Virus record (IMG/VR): IMGVR_UViG_3300024259_000063
Location: 1-44,621 of that record
Length of the DNA stretch: 44,621 nt
Source of the DNA: a virus
Strand: one strand, 5' to 3'
How positions within the stretch are numbered: the stretch's first letter is position 1; every line of letters starts with the position of its first letter. The position numbers and the translations under genes are program-made. A model generated the notes under the pieces. It did not search any database. It worked only from the letters and a program-made list of their open reading frames with translations, and had not been told where the DNA came from. Positions 29,473-38,085 of the stretch are shown here, piece after piece.

Positions 29473-30229
29473 ATAATTCCTCATAAGTTCTTTCTATCCA
29501 ATAATTAGCATCTCTTCCCATATCATTTTGTGGTATTGCATTAAAGTGATATATCCATCCATTTTTAAGATAATGAAGTTCATCCGTCCACCAATGCTGT
29601 GGGTGGAAATACATCAAATTCTTACGAGATAAATCTTGTAGGTTGTAACATACTGGCAGAATAGTCATATCCAATTTTTGTTCCTCTCTGTATAAATTAA
29701 TACAGGTTTGGTCTCTAGAATTCCACTTACCAAATACTTGCGCCAATTCATTAACATTTTCATTATACCATTCGAGTAAACCTTTCAGATAATCTTTGTG
29801 ACTCTCATTAAATATTTGAAACCCACCATTGACATATCTCCAAGTAGGAAAAGTGTCCCTATTAAAAAACTGTGTGCCATATTGAAAAATACTCTTATTA
29901 ACCCATTCATAGTCACCATCATTCATCACAGCTGTATACTTACCGTCCGTTTCATTAAAGAAGTTCGGACAATCAGGATGGATTATAGTATCCGCGTCAA
30001 CTAATAATACTTGACCATAATCTATATCATTAGCATCTAATATATCAAATACATAATAACGTTGCCAAACTATTGGCATTTGTTCTACGGGTAATAGTAA
30101 ATCTTCTAATACAAATAATTCACAATCATTCTTATCACACCATTTTTTCCAACTATCAATACAATAACTATATTTAGCATTTCTACCATTCCCCAAATCT
30201 ATGTTTGGTATAAAAACTATGTTTTTCAT
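29465..30229 (-). CDS. GT-A glycosyltransferase (GT8/GT34-like)
   Basis: The 254-residue protein has a central QVLLVDADTIIHPDCPNF (DxD metal site, about 74-91), GGFQIFNESH, SRDQTCINLY (Asp-Gln motif) and a C-terminal MYFHPQHWWTDE, YHFNAIPQND with candidate metal His. This is the layout of retaining GT8/GT34-like transferases. It has an ATGA overlap with the gene upstream. The donor sugar is unknown. Confidence 0.75.
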   Translation of the reverse strand: MKNIVFIPNIDLGNGRNAKYSYCIDSWKKWCDKNDCELFVLEDLLLPVEQMPIVWQRYYVFDILDANDIDYGQVLLVDADTIIHPDCPNFFNETDGKYTAVMNDGDYEWVNKSIFQYGTQFFNRDTFPTWRYVNGGFQIFNESHKDYLKGLLEWYNENVNELAQVFGKWNSRDQTCINLYREEQKLDMTILPVCYNLQDLSRKNLMYFHPQHWWTDELHYLKNGWIYHFNAIPQNDMGRDANYWIERTYEELYA

Positions 30230-31818
30230 AGGTATTCAAATCCCCAATTATCAAACTCACACTCTGAAAATGGGTGTCCCTTATAAGACTCCCCTTCATA
30301 AAAATCTTTGATTCCTTGCCAATCTTTTATATTCTTTTCCCCGTCCCTACGCTTTCTACTAAAATAAAATCTTGGTTCTAAAAACCTATATCCTTCAAAT
30401 TGAAATGTGTAATTCCGAATAATGTCATCATCATTTTCAGCGCCATTAATCATGAACTTATCATAGTTAGGTGAAAATATTTCAACGTCACCAATTTTAC
30501 GATAGCCGCTACCAATATTATGTTCCGCTCTTAACTTTGAACTTATTATTATATCTAAATCATCATTTTTCCTTATTCCCATCAGAGCTAAAATACTTGA
30601 TTGCGTTAAACAATAATCATCTTTACTAAACTCATCCAATTGATGTAAATTTCTTAGATTTAATAATGGATTAGAAGTTCTGATTTTATTATCATTCTCC
30701 CACGGTACATTATATATCCTTTCTTCTCTCATATAAAATGGTATGTATGACTTTCCCTTTATTAACCTACCAATCATAGCATAGCCTCTATGGTATCCAT
30801 GTTTCATAAAGCCGTTATCAAAATCTACTGGGAGTTGTCTATTAAATTCAGCTATTTCATCATCACTCATAATATCCAACGACTCATAGTATTCCTTTGT
30901 CATATTTTCCCAACCAAGCTTATGGTGATCTTCAACATTATGTCTAAACTCTGCTAACATGCAATTAAAATATTGCCAATTATTCGGCTGGAGTTCTTTA
31001 CTGACTAAATTAATATTTTCCTCTTTAGAATAAAACTCAACTATATCTCGTACTGTTTTTAACTTATCATTTCTATTAAGAATAGTTTTACTTATACCCC
31101 CACTAGCCACTTCCATATTTAAAAAGTATTCTAATGAGATCGGCTTAAACTTTTTTTTTACTCCATCCCTAACTAACAAATCCCTACTGAAATTATCCAT
31201 ATAAAATTTGTTCTGTGCTTCTTGCTTCTCTTTTGTTTTAGGATGATACAAACTCAACTCTTCCTGTGGTGGTAGGTGAGCATAAGTTTTGCAACCTGTA
31301 ATGTATTCATGAAGTGGCCTTGTCCATCTTACACTTTTATCGTTACGAAATACACGAGCTTGGTAGTCTGGATAATTCACCCAACCCTTTTCTGATATTT
31401 TCCATCCCCACCTTTGAACATCTTCACTAGTAAATCCACTGACCGTATTTACTCGAGGTATCCAAATTAAATCAACACCCTCATTCATTTCTATAATCTG
31501 TTTAAGCTGTAGAAGTAATATCTCGTGTGGATACTCATCAGCGTCTATGTGAAAGATGTAATCGCCTGTTGAGTTTTCTATAACTGAATTCTTTTGAGCT
31601 GCAAAGTCACCATCAAGTTTTCGTTGATAAACTTTAAACATCTTCGCATGTGCATATTGCTGAGTCCAACTATCTAATACAAACCTAACTCCATCATCAT
31701 CGCCATCTACACAAATTACTATTTCATCATCTGGGTCTGTCTTATGTACTAATATTTCTAATAACTTATTGAGTTCATCTGCTTCATTGTGGACTGTAAT
31801 GCCAAAGCTAATTTTCAC
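30226..31818 (-). CDS. GT2 glycosyltransferase with a C-terminal nucleotidyltransferase-like domain (GTG start)
   Basis: The 530-residue protein begins with a WaaE/KdtX-type GT2 domain: SFGITVHNEADELNKLLEIL, IVICVDGDDDG, YIFHIDADEYP (DxD, about 91-101) and KGWVNYPDYQARVF. From about 340 a second module follows: HGYHRGYAMIGRLI, DDYCLTQSSILALMGIRKND, DLDIIIS, resembling LicD/nucleotidyltransferase-fold proteins with a D-x-D-I core. The GTG overlaps the previous stop by 11 bases. The C-terminal assignment is tentative. Confidence 0.7.
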   Translation of the reverse strand: MKISFGITVHNEADELNKLLEILVHKTDPDDEIVICVDGDDDGVRFVLDSWTQQYAHAKMFKVYQRKLDGDFAAQKNSVIENSTGDYIFHIDADEYPHEILLLQLKQIIEMNEGVDLIWIPRVNTVSGFTSEDVQRWGWKISEKGWVNYPDYQARVFRNDKSVRWTRPLHEYITGCKTYAHLPPQEELSLYHPKTKEKQEAQNKFYMDNFSRDLLVRDGVKKKFKPISLEYFLNMEVASGGISKTILNRNDKLKTVRDIVEFYSKEENINLVSKELQPNNWQYFNCMLAEFRHNVEDHHKLGWENMTKEYYESLDIMSDDEIAEFNRQLPVDFDNGFMKHGYHRGYAMIGRLIKGKSYIPFYMREERIYNVPWENDNKIRTSNPLLNLRNLHQLDEFSKDDYCLTQSSILALMGIRKNDDLDIIISSKLRAEHNIGSGYRKIGDVEIFSPNYDKFMINGAENDDDIIRNYTFQFEGYRFLEPRFYFSRKRRDGEKNIKDWQGIKDFYEGESYKGHPFSECEFDNWGFEYL

Positions 31819-32275
31819 CAGTCAATTCCTTTATAAATAATGGTGGGAGAATAAGAGGTTCAAGATATACACCATACTTCCGCGCAGTTTCATAATCATA
31901 AGTTCTATAAATAGCTTCTGATTTCAATAACCCTTTTAATTTATCCCCATCTGCAGAAATTTTGTTACTAGCAGATTTCGTCCCAACAAATTTTACAATA
32001 GCCTCATTTGTTTTTATAACTTCAACCAATTCTATTTCCCCGACCTGCTGTAATGCGCTTATAACCCTCTGTGACGCTACTACTGGCATATTTCGTTCTT
32101 CTAATTTCATACCCACTAAATGAAATGTATCAGACCCATCTTTCTTTTTGTATGGAACTTTACTACCAAAAACTAATAAAGTGTGTAATTTAAGGCCAGA
32201 TGGTTTACTTGGGTATCTGAATGATATTATGTCACCCGGCAGAACCTTATTCCAATTATATGATTTTCTAGACAT
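31808..32275 (-). CDS. Hypothetical protein
   Basis: The 155-residue protein begins with a strand-rich, SH3-like stretch (VLPGDIISFRYPSKP, LHTLLVFGSK). A helical C-terminal half follows (KLKGLLKSEAIYRTYDYETA). I recognise no family. It and the next zinc-ribbon protein interrupt the run of glycan enzymes, so they may be phage genes around which the island was built. Confidence 0.55.
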   Translation of the reverse strand: MSRKSYNWNKVLPGDIISFRYPSKPSGLKLHTLLVFGSKVPYKKKDGSDTFHLVGMKLEERNMPVVASQRVISALQQVGEIELVEVIKTNEAIVKFVGTKSASNKISADGDKLKGLLKSEAIYRTYDYETARKYGVYLEPLILPPLFIKELTGEN

Positions 32276-32723
32276 TATCTTTTACTATCCCCATAGCCAT
32301 ACACGCATCCATAAACTCAAACTGACCAAAAATTTGTGGATTTTCAATATCCAATCTTTTGTCATGACCATCATATTGATCTCTCTCTTCTTCTGGTACA
32401 TCTATTACCGCTGCATAATTCCAATGCCAGTCAGTCATACTCCCATCTGGATAAATAATGCCCTTTTCTCCCATATTGATTACAGATGGGAACCAGACAA
32501 TACCCCTTTCCTCATCTATGAATTTTAAATCATTCATAAGTTGAGTGTTATTTTCTGTAGCTTTCTCTAAGTGCTCGCTATCCAACGCAAAATAAGAATT
32601 ACTTGTCAACCCACATTCAAAACATATATATGATTCGAATGGTAAACCATCAACCTCTGTTTTTTCTACTACACAATTATTATGTAAGTCTTTACATATT
32701 GGACAGGGCGTTTTTGATTCCAT
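32268..32723 (-). CDS. Hypothetical zinc-ribbon protein
   Basis: The 151-residue protein has CPICKDLHNNC (7-17) and YICFECGLTS (32-41), which can form a zinc ribbon. The remainder is acidic and Trp/Tyr-rich (EKGIIYPDGSMTDWHWNYAA). No family was recognised. It overlaps the downstream gene by eight bases. Confidence 0.55.
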   Translation of the reverse strand: MESKTPCPICKDLHNNCVVEKTEVDGLPFESYICFECGLTSNSYFALDSEHLEKATENNTQLMNDLKFIDEERGIVWFPSVINMGEKGIIYPDGSMTDWHWNYAAVIDVPEEERDQYDGHDKRLDIENPQIFGQFEFMDACMAMGIVKDNV

Positions 32724-32724
32724 A

Positions 32725-34053
32725 TTACACCTTCTTTAGTTTTGGAAGTTTAATCTTTTTCATATCCCCCACCCTTTTTAACTTTGGTAATTTTAAATTA
32801 ACCGCTTGTGGTTGTTCTTCAAATTTAGGTAGGTTCTGATTCAATATACTTTCAAATTGTTTTTTCATATTAGTTAATGAAAATTTTGATTTATTGACCT
32901 TACCTAACTTTTTAGCATTAAGAGAATACTTACGGTAGTTTTTAAACATATCTTGCATTATCCGTGATGCATATTGATAATTAACAGTAAACCAGTGAGC
33001 TCCATCAACCAACATTTCTTTAGGTAAGGCTGATTTATGCACCTTTGTTAAAGCCCCACTCAATAATATCGCCTGATTCTTATTTAAAAAATCTAAATGA
33101 CCACTCCAATCCGATGCAATAACAGGTTTTTCTGACAGCGTTGCCTCTAATAATGGTCTACCAAATCCTTCTCCGTGTGTAAATGTAATATGTGCCTTTA
33201 CCTTTGGATGATTATATAACCCATTCATTTCTTCATCTTCTAAATCACCATGAAGTATATAAATGTTCGGTAGTTTACTTGCATCCACACTATCTTTAAT
33301 CCTATTCACCTTTTCTAATATCTCATTTCTATCAATCACAGAAAAAGTAGCAGAGCTGGTTTTCAAAATCAAAGCTGGTTGCTGTTTCTTATCCTTAAAA
33401 GTTTCCAAGAATGTTTTTATTAACATCCCAGTATCTTTTCTATCTTGTCCCAATTCGCCCTGTAACCAATGTCCTACATAAAGAAAACACCATTTTTCTT
33501 TAATCTTATCCAACTCACCAATCAAATCGGTTGAGAATTCCTTAGTCAATTTATAAATATCAGTATCCGCGCCTTCAAATAAAACAGTAATAGGCTTTAA
33601 TGATTTTAGCTCTCCAACTTTCTGTTTATTCTCATTCATTCGTTCATATGTAACCGATTCGAATATACCCTTTACAAATTTAGACGGAACTATATTCATA
33701 TCCATCTGGTTCATGCCCTCAATCCATTCGGGTTTAGGAGCAGTATTTTCCATACCAGCCGTAATTCCAATGTTGTATTTAGCCATTGGAGTAAATTCAT
33801 TCGGAACACTAACTTGTATATGAATATCAGGCTGCCTCTCTAAATTTGGTGCATCTAAAAATTTATCAAGAATCTCTTTATGATCCGGATTGTTAGGACT
33901 CAAGGCATTCATTGGAGTACTCCCCCACCGTAGTGAATTTATCTTAATATCAAATTTATCCATATCTATAAGTGATCTAACTAAATCTCTACTATGTGCT
34001 CCGTATCCACTCCTAGTAGCTACTGGTCCTGTAAATAATAATAATGGTTTCAT
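32725..34053 (-). CDS. GT4-type glycosyltransferase
   Basis: The 442-residue GT-B protein begins LLLFTGPVATRSGYGAHSRD (glycine-rich loop). Later it has NIVPSKFVKGIFES, FLYVGHWLQGELGQ (second Rossmann start) and THGEGFGRPLLEATLSEKP with the EX7E catalytic pair (about 298-315), then VIASDWSGHLDFL. This is a classical retaining GT4. The C-terminus has KLPKLKRVGDMKKIKLPKLK, a duplicated KLPKLK sequence of unknown purpose. It has a TAA-ATG junction with the 56-aa gene. Confidence 0.85.
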   Translation of the reverse strand: MKPLLLFTGPVATRSGYGAHSRDLVRSLIDMDKFDIKINSLRWGSTPMNALSPNNPDHKEILDKFLDAPNLERQPDIHIQVSVPNEFTPMAKYNIGITAGMENTAPKPEWIEGMNQMDMNIVPSKFVKGIFESVTYERMNENKQKVGELKSLKPITVLFEGADTDIYKLTKEFSTDLIGELDKIKEKWCFLYVGHWLQGELGQDRKDTGMLIKTFLETFKDKKQQPALILKTSSATFSVIDRNEILEKVNRIKDSVDASKLPNIYILHGDLEDEEMNGLYNHPKVKAHITFTHGEGFGRPLLEATLSEKPVIASDWSGHLDFLNKNQAILLSGALTKVHKSALPKEMLVDGAHWFTVNYQYASRIMQDMFKNYRKYSLNAKKLGKVNKSKFSLTNMKKQFESILNQNLPKFEEQPQAVNLKLPKLKRVGDMKKIKLPKLKKV

Positions 34054-34224
34054 TTATCCCCCAAACTCCTCTATAAATTCTTCGGCTAGTTTATATTTAC
34101 CATCCAAAGAATTTAGATTTAAAAACCAACCTTTCTTCCCAATTAGACGAGCTAACTCAATGTTAGTTATCTTCTTTCTTTTAGTATTGTATTTATCCAA
34201 TACCTCTTTAATTAACTTTTCCAC
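34054..34224 (-). CDS. 56-aa hypothetical protein (GTG start)
   Basis: The frame fills the gap between the two GT4 genes. A GGAG site lies six bases before the GTG, and its stop directly abuts the next ATG. The product (MEKLIKEVLDKYNTKRKKIT at the N-terminus) has RLIGKKGWFLNLNSLDGKYK and an acidic tail; it may be a small helical adaptor. No family was recognised. Confidence 0.6.
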   Translation of the reverse strand: MEKLIKEVLDKYNTKRKKITNIELARLIGKKGWFLNLNSLDGKYKLAEEFIEEFGG

Positions 34225-34232
34225 TTCAACTC

Positions 34233-35624
34233 CTATGCTTTAAACATTGTAAAACGTTTTCTTGGTTTCCATTCATCTATTCCCACTTCCATATGATCAA
34301 TAAAGTTCTGACACATAGCTGTACCAGACATCATAGCATCACTACTCATAACAAACTCATGACCCAACTGACCACATTCTTTTCGTTTCTCTGGTCCCAT
34401 ATCATACCATTCTTTAAGAGCACCAGCAAAATCTTCAAAGCTTGGTCTGTCATCAAAAATGTATGGTGTGGGTATTGAACCTTGTAAACTACGATTGGAA
34501 GGCCAAACCGGTTTAGCCCACTCGCCCCAAGTTAAATCTTCATTGTCTTTCCATTTCTTCGCATCATGTAGTGAATGTACCCAACTATAATCCTCATAAG
34601 TTAACAACTTATCTTTATATCTAAATCCACATTGGTCTTGCATCCCACCAGTAACATTTACTGAAATTGGCGTTCCACACATTAGAGCTTCACAAGTTCC
34701 CAATCCGAATCCTTCATTGGATGCCATGTTAATTGTAACGTCAGCTATATTGTAGAGATAACACAATTCTATATCTTCTAATTTCTTATGAGAAAAAGCT
34801 ACGTCATAATCTGGACAAACATGCTTAACAACTTCAGGCAAATCTGTACCATTATCGTCACGAGGTTGGGTGTGCATCACCAATAAACATCTCTTCGCCT
34901 TTTCCATAGGTAACATATCACAAAATGTTTTGTAAGCCATTATCACATCACCAGGAAGTTTTCTACGAATGTTACGGTTATTCCAAAATACTATGAAATC
35001 ATAATCGTCACCTTCAGTAAGAATACGTTTGAACTGTAATAAATCACCCCATTCTTTTATATCAAGTTCACTAATAGGATAAAAGTTTTTTTCATTAATA
35101 CCATGCGGAATATATGTGTTATCCGTTTTTGTCCGAGGTTTATTTTGACATACATTATCTACAATATTAACTGTTTGTTTAGAGATATTCATAATTAAAT
35201 CACAAGACTCATAGAATGGTTCATTCCACATTGGATAAGGTAAGTCGTCCCATATATTATAGTAAAATATAGGCATTTCCATTCTTATCTCGTGCTCCAT
35301 CTGATATAACCACTGCCAAAATCTTGGATCAGTATAGTGAAGAATAGCATCAGGTTTCTCAATCGATAAAATCTGTCGTAACATTTCTTGATTCCCATAT
35401 CCATCAGTAGGATAAATCTTTAAACTAGCATCCGGAATACCAAAATCTTTCCTACACGATTCAGACATATCCACTATTTTACCAGCCTCTGGATGTTTAA
35501 TAGCCCCACCTATTTGTACCCAGTCATAGTGCTTTAATGTTCCCAACACAAAGGTACGGGACATCGTAGCTATCCCACTGTTCATCCGTAAATCATCCGA
35601 TAATAATAATATTTTTCTTTTCAT
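34233..35624 (-). CDS. GT4-type glycosyltransferase
   Basis: The 463-residue GT-B protein starts MKRKILLLSDDLRMNSGIAT. It has YNIWDDLPYPMWNEPFYESC, FWNNRNIRRKLPGDVIMAYK, and NEGFGLGTCEALMCGTPISV with the EX7E pair (about 301-318), then TGGMQDQCGF. It heads the glycan island in the direction of transcription. Similar large GT4s occur in marine phages with no host sugar cluster, so this one may glycosylate a virion component or DNA rather than LPS. Confidence 0.85.
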   Translation of the reverse strand: MKRKILLLSDDLRMNSGIATMSRTFVLGTLKHYDWVQIGGAIKHPEAGKIVDMSESCRKDFGIPDASLKIYPTDGYGNQEMLRQILSIEKPDAILHYTDPRFWQWLYQMEHEIRMEMPIFYYNIWDDLPYPMWNEPFYESCDLIMNISKQTVNIVDNVCQNKPRTKTDNTYIPHGINEKNFYPISELDIKEWGDLLQFKRILTEGDDYDFIVFWNNRNIRRKLPGDVIMAYKTFCDMLPMEKAKRCLLVMHTQPRDDNGTDLPEVVKHVCPDYDVAFSHKKLEDIELCYLYNIADVTINMASNEGFGLGTCEALMCGTPISVNVTGGMQDQCGFRYKDKLLTYEDYSWVHSLHDAKKWKDNEDLTWGEWAKPVWPSNRSLQGSIPTPYIFDDRPSFEDFAGALKEWYDMGPEKRKECGQLGHEFVMSSDAMMSGTAMCQNFIDHMEVGIDEWKPRKRFTMFKA

Positions 35625-35639
35625 AATAACCTTACAATT

Positions 35640-35756
35640 TTAATCATTCAATAACTTCTTTTCCCCATCTTCTGGATCAAGATTCTTTTTTATATCCAAC
35701 AAGCATGCCTCCATTCGACACAATACTGTAAGAATTTCTAGAAGTAATTCCTTCAT
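35640..35756 (-). CDS. 38-aa hypothetical protein
   Basis: The frame starts in an ATGA overlap with the RHH-like gene. The product is helical and acidic (MKELLLEILTVLCRMEACLL, then KKNLDPEDGEKK). No ribosome site is visible, so coupled translation is the support. Confidence 0.45.
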   Translation of the reverse strand: MKELLLEILTVLCRMEACLLDIKKNLDPEDGEKKLLND

Positions 35757-35941
35757 AACCTGCTGCCGCTGGATATGAGATTTTTATACTCTGATATCGT
35801 AGATCTAAATTTTTCATCATGAACATACAAGTCCATAGATCGATTTATTAGCTTTTGTAGTGTAAAGTTATCATCTAAATTACTTATTTTGAATTTTTTG
35901 TATAGATTGTCTAATAACTTCACGGATGTCAATTTCAACAT
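35753..35941 (-). CDS. Ribbon-helix-helix-like small protein
   Basis: The 62-residue protein has LKLTSVKLLDNLYKKFKI (strand then helix) and NFTLQKLINRSMDLY (second helix). This fits the MetJ/Arc ribbon-helix-helix pattern often seen in small phage regulators. GGAGG lies seven bases upstream of the ATG. It may regulate the island or the replication genes. Confidence 0.6.
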   Translation of the reverse strand: MLKLTSVKLLDNLYKKFKISNLDDNFTLQKLINRSMDLYVHDEKFRSTISEYKNLISSGSRL

Positions 35942-35979
35942 AACATTTCCTCCGTATATATATATATAAATAGTAAAAA

Positions 35980-36381
35980 CTAATTTATTATTACATATTT
36001 TTTTTCATTTTTCTTAGCTTCTCTCAAAGCGCTTTCAGTTCCTTTGGATGCGATTCCCTTTGGTATAAAGGCAACTACAACATCACTATACTCGACCAGA
36101 TGTTTATTTCTATCGTGATAATGCCAAACAGCATAAGGTCTGCTATATTTATAACTTTCAAGAACACAATGTTGATTGTAAGTATAATGAACGGGTGGAA
36201 ACTCTGAATATTTAGTATCAAACTCTAAAGCGTATTTTTTAGCATATCCATCAGCCCCATCTTTTTGTCCACCACTCACTATTTCTAATTTATCTCCGTA
36301 CTTTTCCTTTAACTTAAAGATAAACTCTTGGATACGTCTTTTATTTGTATACTGCCTGCTTCCCACTATTGCTACTCTCAT
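35980..36381 (-). CDS. SLOG-fold (YspA/DprA-like) protein
   Basis: The 133-residue protein starts MRVAIVGSRQYTNKRRIQEF and has IVSGGQKDGADGYAKKYAL, then DVVVAFIPKGIASKGTESAL. The GSR, SGGxxGAD and G(S/T)xxxL motifs define SLOG nucleotide-binding proteins. These bind nucleotide-derived ligands, and some act in phage-host conflict. The internal ATG has AGAGGA upstream; the longer frame lies inside the previous gene. Confidence 0.75.
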   Translation of the reverse strand: MRVAIVGSRQYTNKRRIQEFIFKLKEKYGDKLEIVSGGQKDGADGYAKKYALEFDTKYSEFPPVHYTYNQHCVLESYKYSRPYAVWHYHDRNKHLVEYSDVVVAFIPKGIASKGTESALREAKKNEKKYVIIN

Positions 36382-36790
36382 AATCGTTCCTCTTTTGTTT
36401 TTTAGCTGGTTTATCAGATGTACAGAATTTAGCACACTTATGAAACTCATCCAATCCTTTTAAAATATCTTCTTTACTACTATAAGTATGTCGGAATCGA
36501 ATCCTATTTGAAGTATCATCATTATTTTGACCAATAATATCAAACCACACAAAGTCATTTACTTTAATCTCACTACCAACCTTTACAGTTGAACTAAAAT
36601 GTAATTTGGATTCATATTTTAATAAAAATTGTTTTAAATCTTTGTTAGAGACTTCCCCCGCTTCATACCACAATATTAAATAAAATTTAATAGAATCACG
36701 ATGGATATCTTCTAATTTTTTCATAACCGCTTCTTCATGTGGCATTTTCAAAAAATCAAATAGATTCATTCTTAAAGTTATTTTGACCAT
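36341..36790 (-). CDS. Hypothetical protein
   Basis: The 149-residue protein has a helical N-terminal part (HEEAVMKKLEDIHRDSIKFY) and a C-terminal GLDEFHKCAKFCTSDKPAK. No family was recognised. It has a TAATG junction with the nuclease and overlaps the SLOG gene by 41 bases, consistent with coupling to both. Confidence 0.55.
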   Translation of the reverse strand: MVKITLRMNLFDFLKMPHEEAVMKKLEDIHRDSIKFYLILWYEAGEVSNKDLKQFLLKYESKLHFSSTVKVGSEIKVNDFVWFDIIGQNNDDTSNRIRFRHTYSSKEDILKGLDEFHKCAKFCTSDKPAKKQKRNDYESSNSGKQAVYK

Positions 36791-37656
36791 TATTTAACTC
36801 CCGCGTCACAAAATTCCGTTTGATTGAAGTCACACCACTTACAGTTTTTCTTAGATGCCACTTTACTATAAGTATGTTCAGTATTGTATTCTCCATTAGA
36901 ATCAAAACACTCTTCTACAAATTCACCCAATCTCTTTGTTACTTGATTGATTGATGGTTTACCATTAGCTGGAATAAACTTCTGAACTCTCTTTTGTGGG
37001 AAGTCCAAGTTCTCATATAACTTTCTCTTCACAATAAAGTATTCAACTTCTATTTTGTCTAGCGGGTGGTTAAATTGCTTTGAGTAGAATTGTTTGTATA
37101 ACAATAGTTGGTCACTCTTTAACTTATCAGCCTTCTGCCACTTGTTCCAACCCATAGTAGATGTTTTAATATCATAAATCTTAATCACATCTCTTACTGT
37201 ATCTCTAATTACTACATCCAAATAACCTACAAACTTAATACCACCAGGTAAATCAAAGTCAAGTGGTACTTCTATTCCAATAAGTTCATAGCCCTTCTTA
37301 CTAAAATACTGAGCTCTCTTCTTTCGCAGGAACTCTAATATTAATAGACCATGGTCATAGAACTCTACCATATCAGCTTGCGTGCAAAACTCAACTCCAC
37401 CATTTTTTGTCATAGCAGACTCGTAATTTCTCTTCATTCTGATTCTCAACATTTCCGGTAATGGTAAGGCTTCAGCAGCCTTTGCTGTGTCCTCATACAT
37501 TACAGTTAGAAATGTTTGTATCACTTCGTGCATCGCCTTTCCGAAAAGGGTATGAATTGACTCTGTAAACTCTCTCTTCTTATCTATATATGATAACTTC
37601 CATCTATGCGGACATTGAGCCCACATTGAGTATTGACTGTATGATATTCTACCCAT
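36790..37656 (-). CDS. PD-(D/E)XK nuclease, RecB/AddB/Cas4-like with four Cys
   Basis: The 288-residue protein starts MGRISYSQYSMWAQCPHRWK (RecB/Cas4 entry motif S.l..f..CP..y). GKAMHEVIQTFL carries the conserved His. KFVGYLDVVIRD (catalytic D), IKIYDIKTSTMGW (D-x-K) and SDQLLLYKQF (QxxxY) complete the nuclease core. One Cys near residue 14 and NCKWCDFNQTEFC near 272-285 fit the AddB/Cas4 Fe-S pattern (C...CxxC...C). Known: such enzymes resect DNA ends. It probably works in recombination-dependent replication. The ATG in a TAATG overlap is chosen over an upstream GTG. Confidence 0.8.
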   Translation of the reverse strand: MGRISYSQYSMWAQCPHRWKLSYIDKKREFTESIHTLFGKAMHEVIQTFLTVMYEDTAKAAEALPLPEMLRIRMKRNYESAMTKNGGVEFCTQADMVEFYDHGLLILEFLRKKRAQYFSKKGYELIGIEVPLDFDLPGGIKFVGYLDVVIRDTVRDVIKIYDIKTSTMGWNKWQKADKLKSDQLLLYKQFYSKQFNHPLDKIEVEYFIVKRKLYENLDFPQKRVQKFIPANGKPSINQVTKRLGEFVEECFDSNGEYNTEHTYSKVASKKNCKWCDFNQTEFCDAGVK

Positions 37657-37790
37657 TAATCTACCCACCTACCGTGTTTAATTAAATGCCAAGTTCTATG
37701 TAATAATATTTGACATACTAAAAAGAGTAGATTGTCATTCTCATAAAACCCCTCTTCTACTTCTAATTTATACTTAGGTTTGTAAGCCAC
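37656..37790 (-). CDS. 44-aa hypothetical protein (GTG start)
   Basis: The frame exactly fills the gap between the 36-aa membrane peptide and the nuclease: GTG overlaps the previous stop by one base and its TAA overlaps the next ATG. The product (MAYKPKYKLEVEEGFYENDN, then LLHRTWHLIKHGRWV) is basic at the C-terminus. No ribosome site was seen. Confidence 0.45.
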   Translation of the reverse strand: MAYKPKYKLEVEEGFYENDNLLFLVCQILLHRTWHLIKHGRWVD

Positions 37791-37900
37791 TATTTTAACC
37801 ACTTATCTACTATCCAATCTACAATATCTGTCAGCCACACTAATCCTATAATGACTACCATCCACCACCATTCTGATGTATAATGTAATAATCCTTCCAT
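37790..37900 (-). CDS. 36-aa membrane peptide
   Basis: The ATG follows the previous stop by one base. The product MEGLLHYTSEWWWMVVIIG plus a charged tail is a single transmembrane span with a Trp cluster at the interface. Similar micro-peptides occur at 1693, 7621 and 11645. Confidence 0.5.
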   Translation of the reverse strand: MEGLLHYTSEWWWMVVIIGLVWLTDIVDWIVDKWLK

Positions 37901-37901
37901 A

Positions 37902-38084
37902 CTATTCCCAAATCCTTGCTACTCTACGAATGAAACCTAAAGTGGCTCCAAACCCAAAGGCTATCGCGGCGATTTGTAAATCACCCAAATACATGGCTAT
38001 TGAGGCCATTAAGTATGATGCGAATCTAAATACACCATAAATTGAAAATTCATTTTGTGAATTCAAATGTTCTCTTCTTGTCAT
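37902..38084 (-). CDS. 60-aa membrane protein
   Basis: The product starts MTRREHLNSQNEFSIYG, followed by hydrophobic segments FASYLMASIAMYLG and IAAIAFGFGATLG and a basic end (IRRVARIWE). The ATG just after the Nmad1 stop is preferred to one seven codons earlier. The function is unknown. Confidence 0.5.
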   Translation of the reverse strand: MTRREHLNSQNEFSIYGVFRFASYLMASIAMYLGDLQIAAIAFGFGATLGFIRRVARIWE

Positions 38085-38085
38085 A

